Part shown: positions 5,886 through 5,898 of the stretch, in pieces
Layout of the letters: every line of letters begins with the position of its first letter
Position numbering within the stretch: position 1 is the first letter of the stretch
NCBI GenBank assembly: GCA_028228615.1
Contig: JAOJBS010000049.1
Span: forward strand, 1 to 5,898
Source of the DNA: UBA4421 sp028228615
GTDB taxonomy: Bacteria > Pseudomonadota > Gammaproteobacteria > Pseudomonadales > Azotimanducaceae
DNA length: 5,898 nt
Reading direction: 5' to 3'
Notes under the pieces: generated by a model
What the model was told of the DNA's origin: nothing
The model's input: only the letters and a program-made list of their open reading frames with translations
The model's database searches: none
Position numbers and translations under genes: made by a program

Positions 5886-5898
5886 ATGAGTGAAGTGA
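5886..5898 (+). CDS. 5' end of a divergent gene, product not identifiable (partial)
   Basis: An ATG five bases after GGGAGG opens a frame reading Met-Ser-Glu-Val and then leaves the window. Four residues do not allow a product assignment. The gene is divergent from the acyl-CoA dehydrogenase gene, with 152 bases between the two start codons, so they may share regulation. Divergent partners of such genes are often other acyl-CoA or lipid metabolism enzymes or a regulator, but nothing visible distinguishes these. Confidence 0.6.

Overview
The window looks like chromosomal DNA from a Gram-negative bacterium, most likely a marine-type gammaproteobacterium. That guess is inferred from family resemblance, intermediate G+C and the NorM-type MATE pump; no rRNA or other phylogenetic marker is present. 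I see no tRNA, rRNA, CRISPR array, insertion sequence or phage gene. Every gap between genes is shorter than 300 bases.

Layout. Positions 1-180 are a leader with an inverted repeat and a duplicated 20-base element. It precedes a plus-strand gene (181-1698) for an EthA-like class B flavoprotein (Baeyer-Villiger) monooxygenase. A 155-base convergent gap (1699-1853) holds a probable terminator. Three minus-strand genes follow, read right to left: an acyl-CoA dehydrogenase (5733-4555), a TauD/TfdA-family Fe(II)/2-oxoglutarate dioxygenase (4423-3575) and a NorM-type MATE efflux pump (3314-1854). The gaps between them are 131 and 260 bases. Each contains its own promoter-like sequence, so these genes may be separate transcription units. 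At the right edge a new plus-strand gene starts at 5886 (first four codons only), divergent from the acyl-CoA dehydrogenase gene.

How the genes may work together (inference). A Baeyer-Villiger monooxygenase, a 2-oxoglutarate dioxygenase and an acyl-CoA dehydrogenase would suit oxidative breakdown of a hydrophobic organic substrate such as a ketone, terpenoid or steroid side chain, with the MATE pump exporting toxic compounds. Nothing here fixes a substrate, and the genes are not one tight operon.

Most notable observations: (1) the monooxygenase has Asn in place of the signature His of the Baeyer-Villiger fingerprint, with every other motif I can check intact; (2) a perfect 7+7 inverted repeat straddles the predicted -10 box of the MATE gene, as expected for a repressor site; (3) four imperfect 14-base tandem units run from the gap into the 3' end of the acyl-CoA dehydrogenase gene; (4) a 20-base element is duplicated in the monooxygenase leader, the second copy carrying its ribosome binding site. 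I did not find a clearly new multi-gene system.
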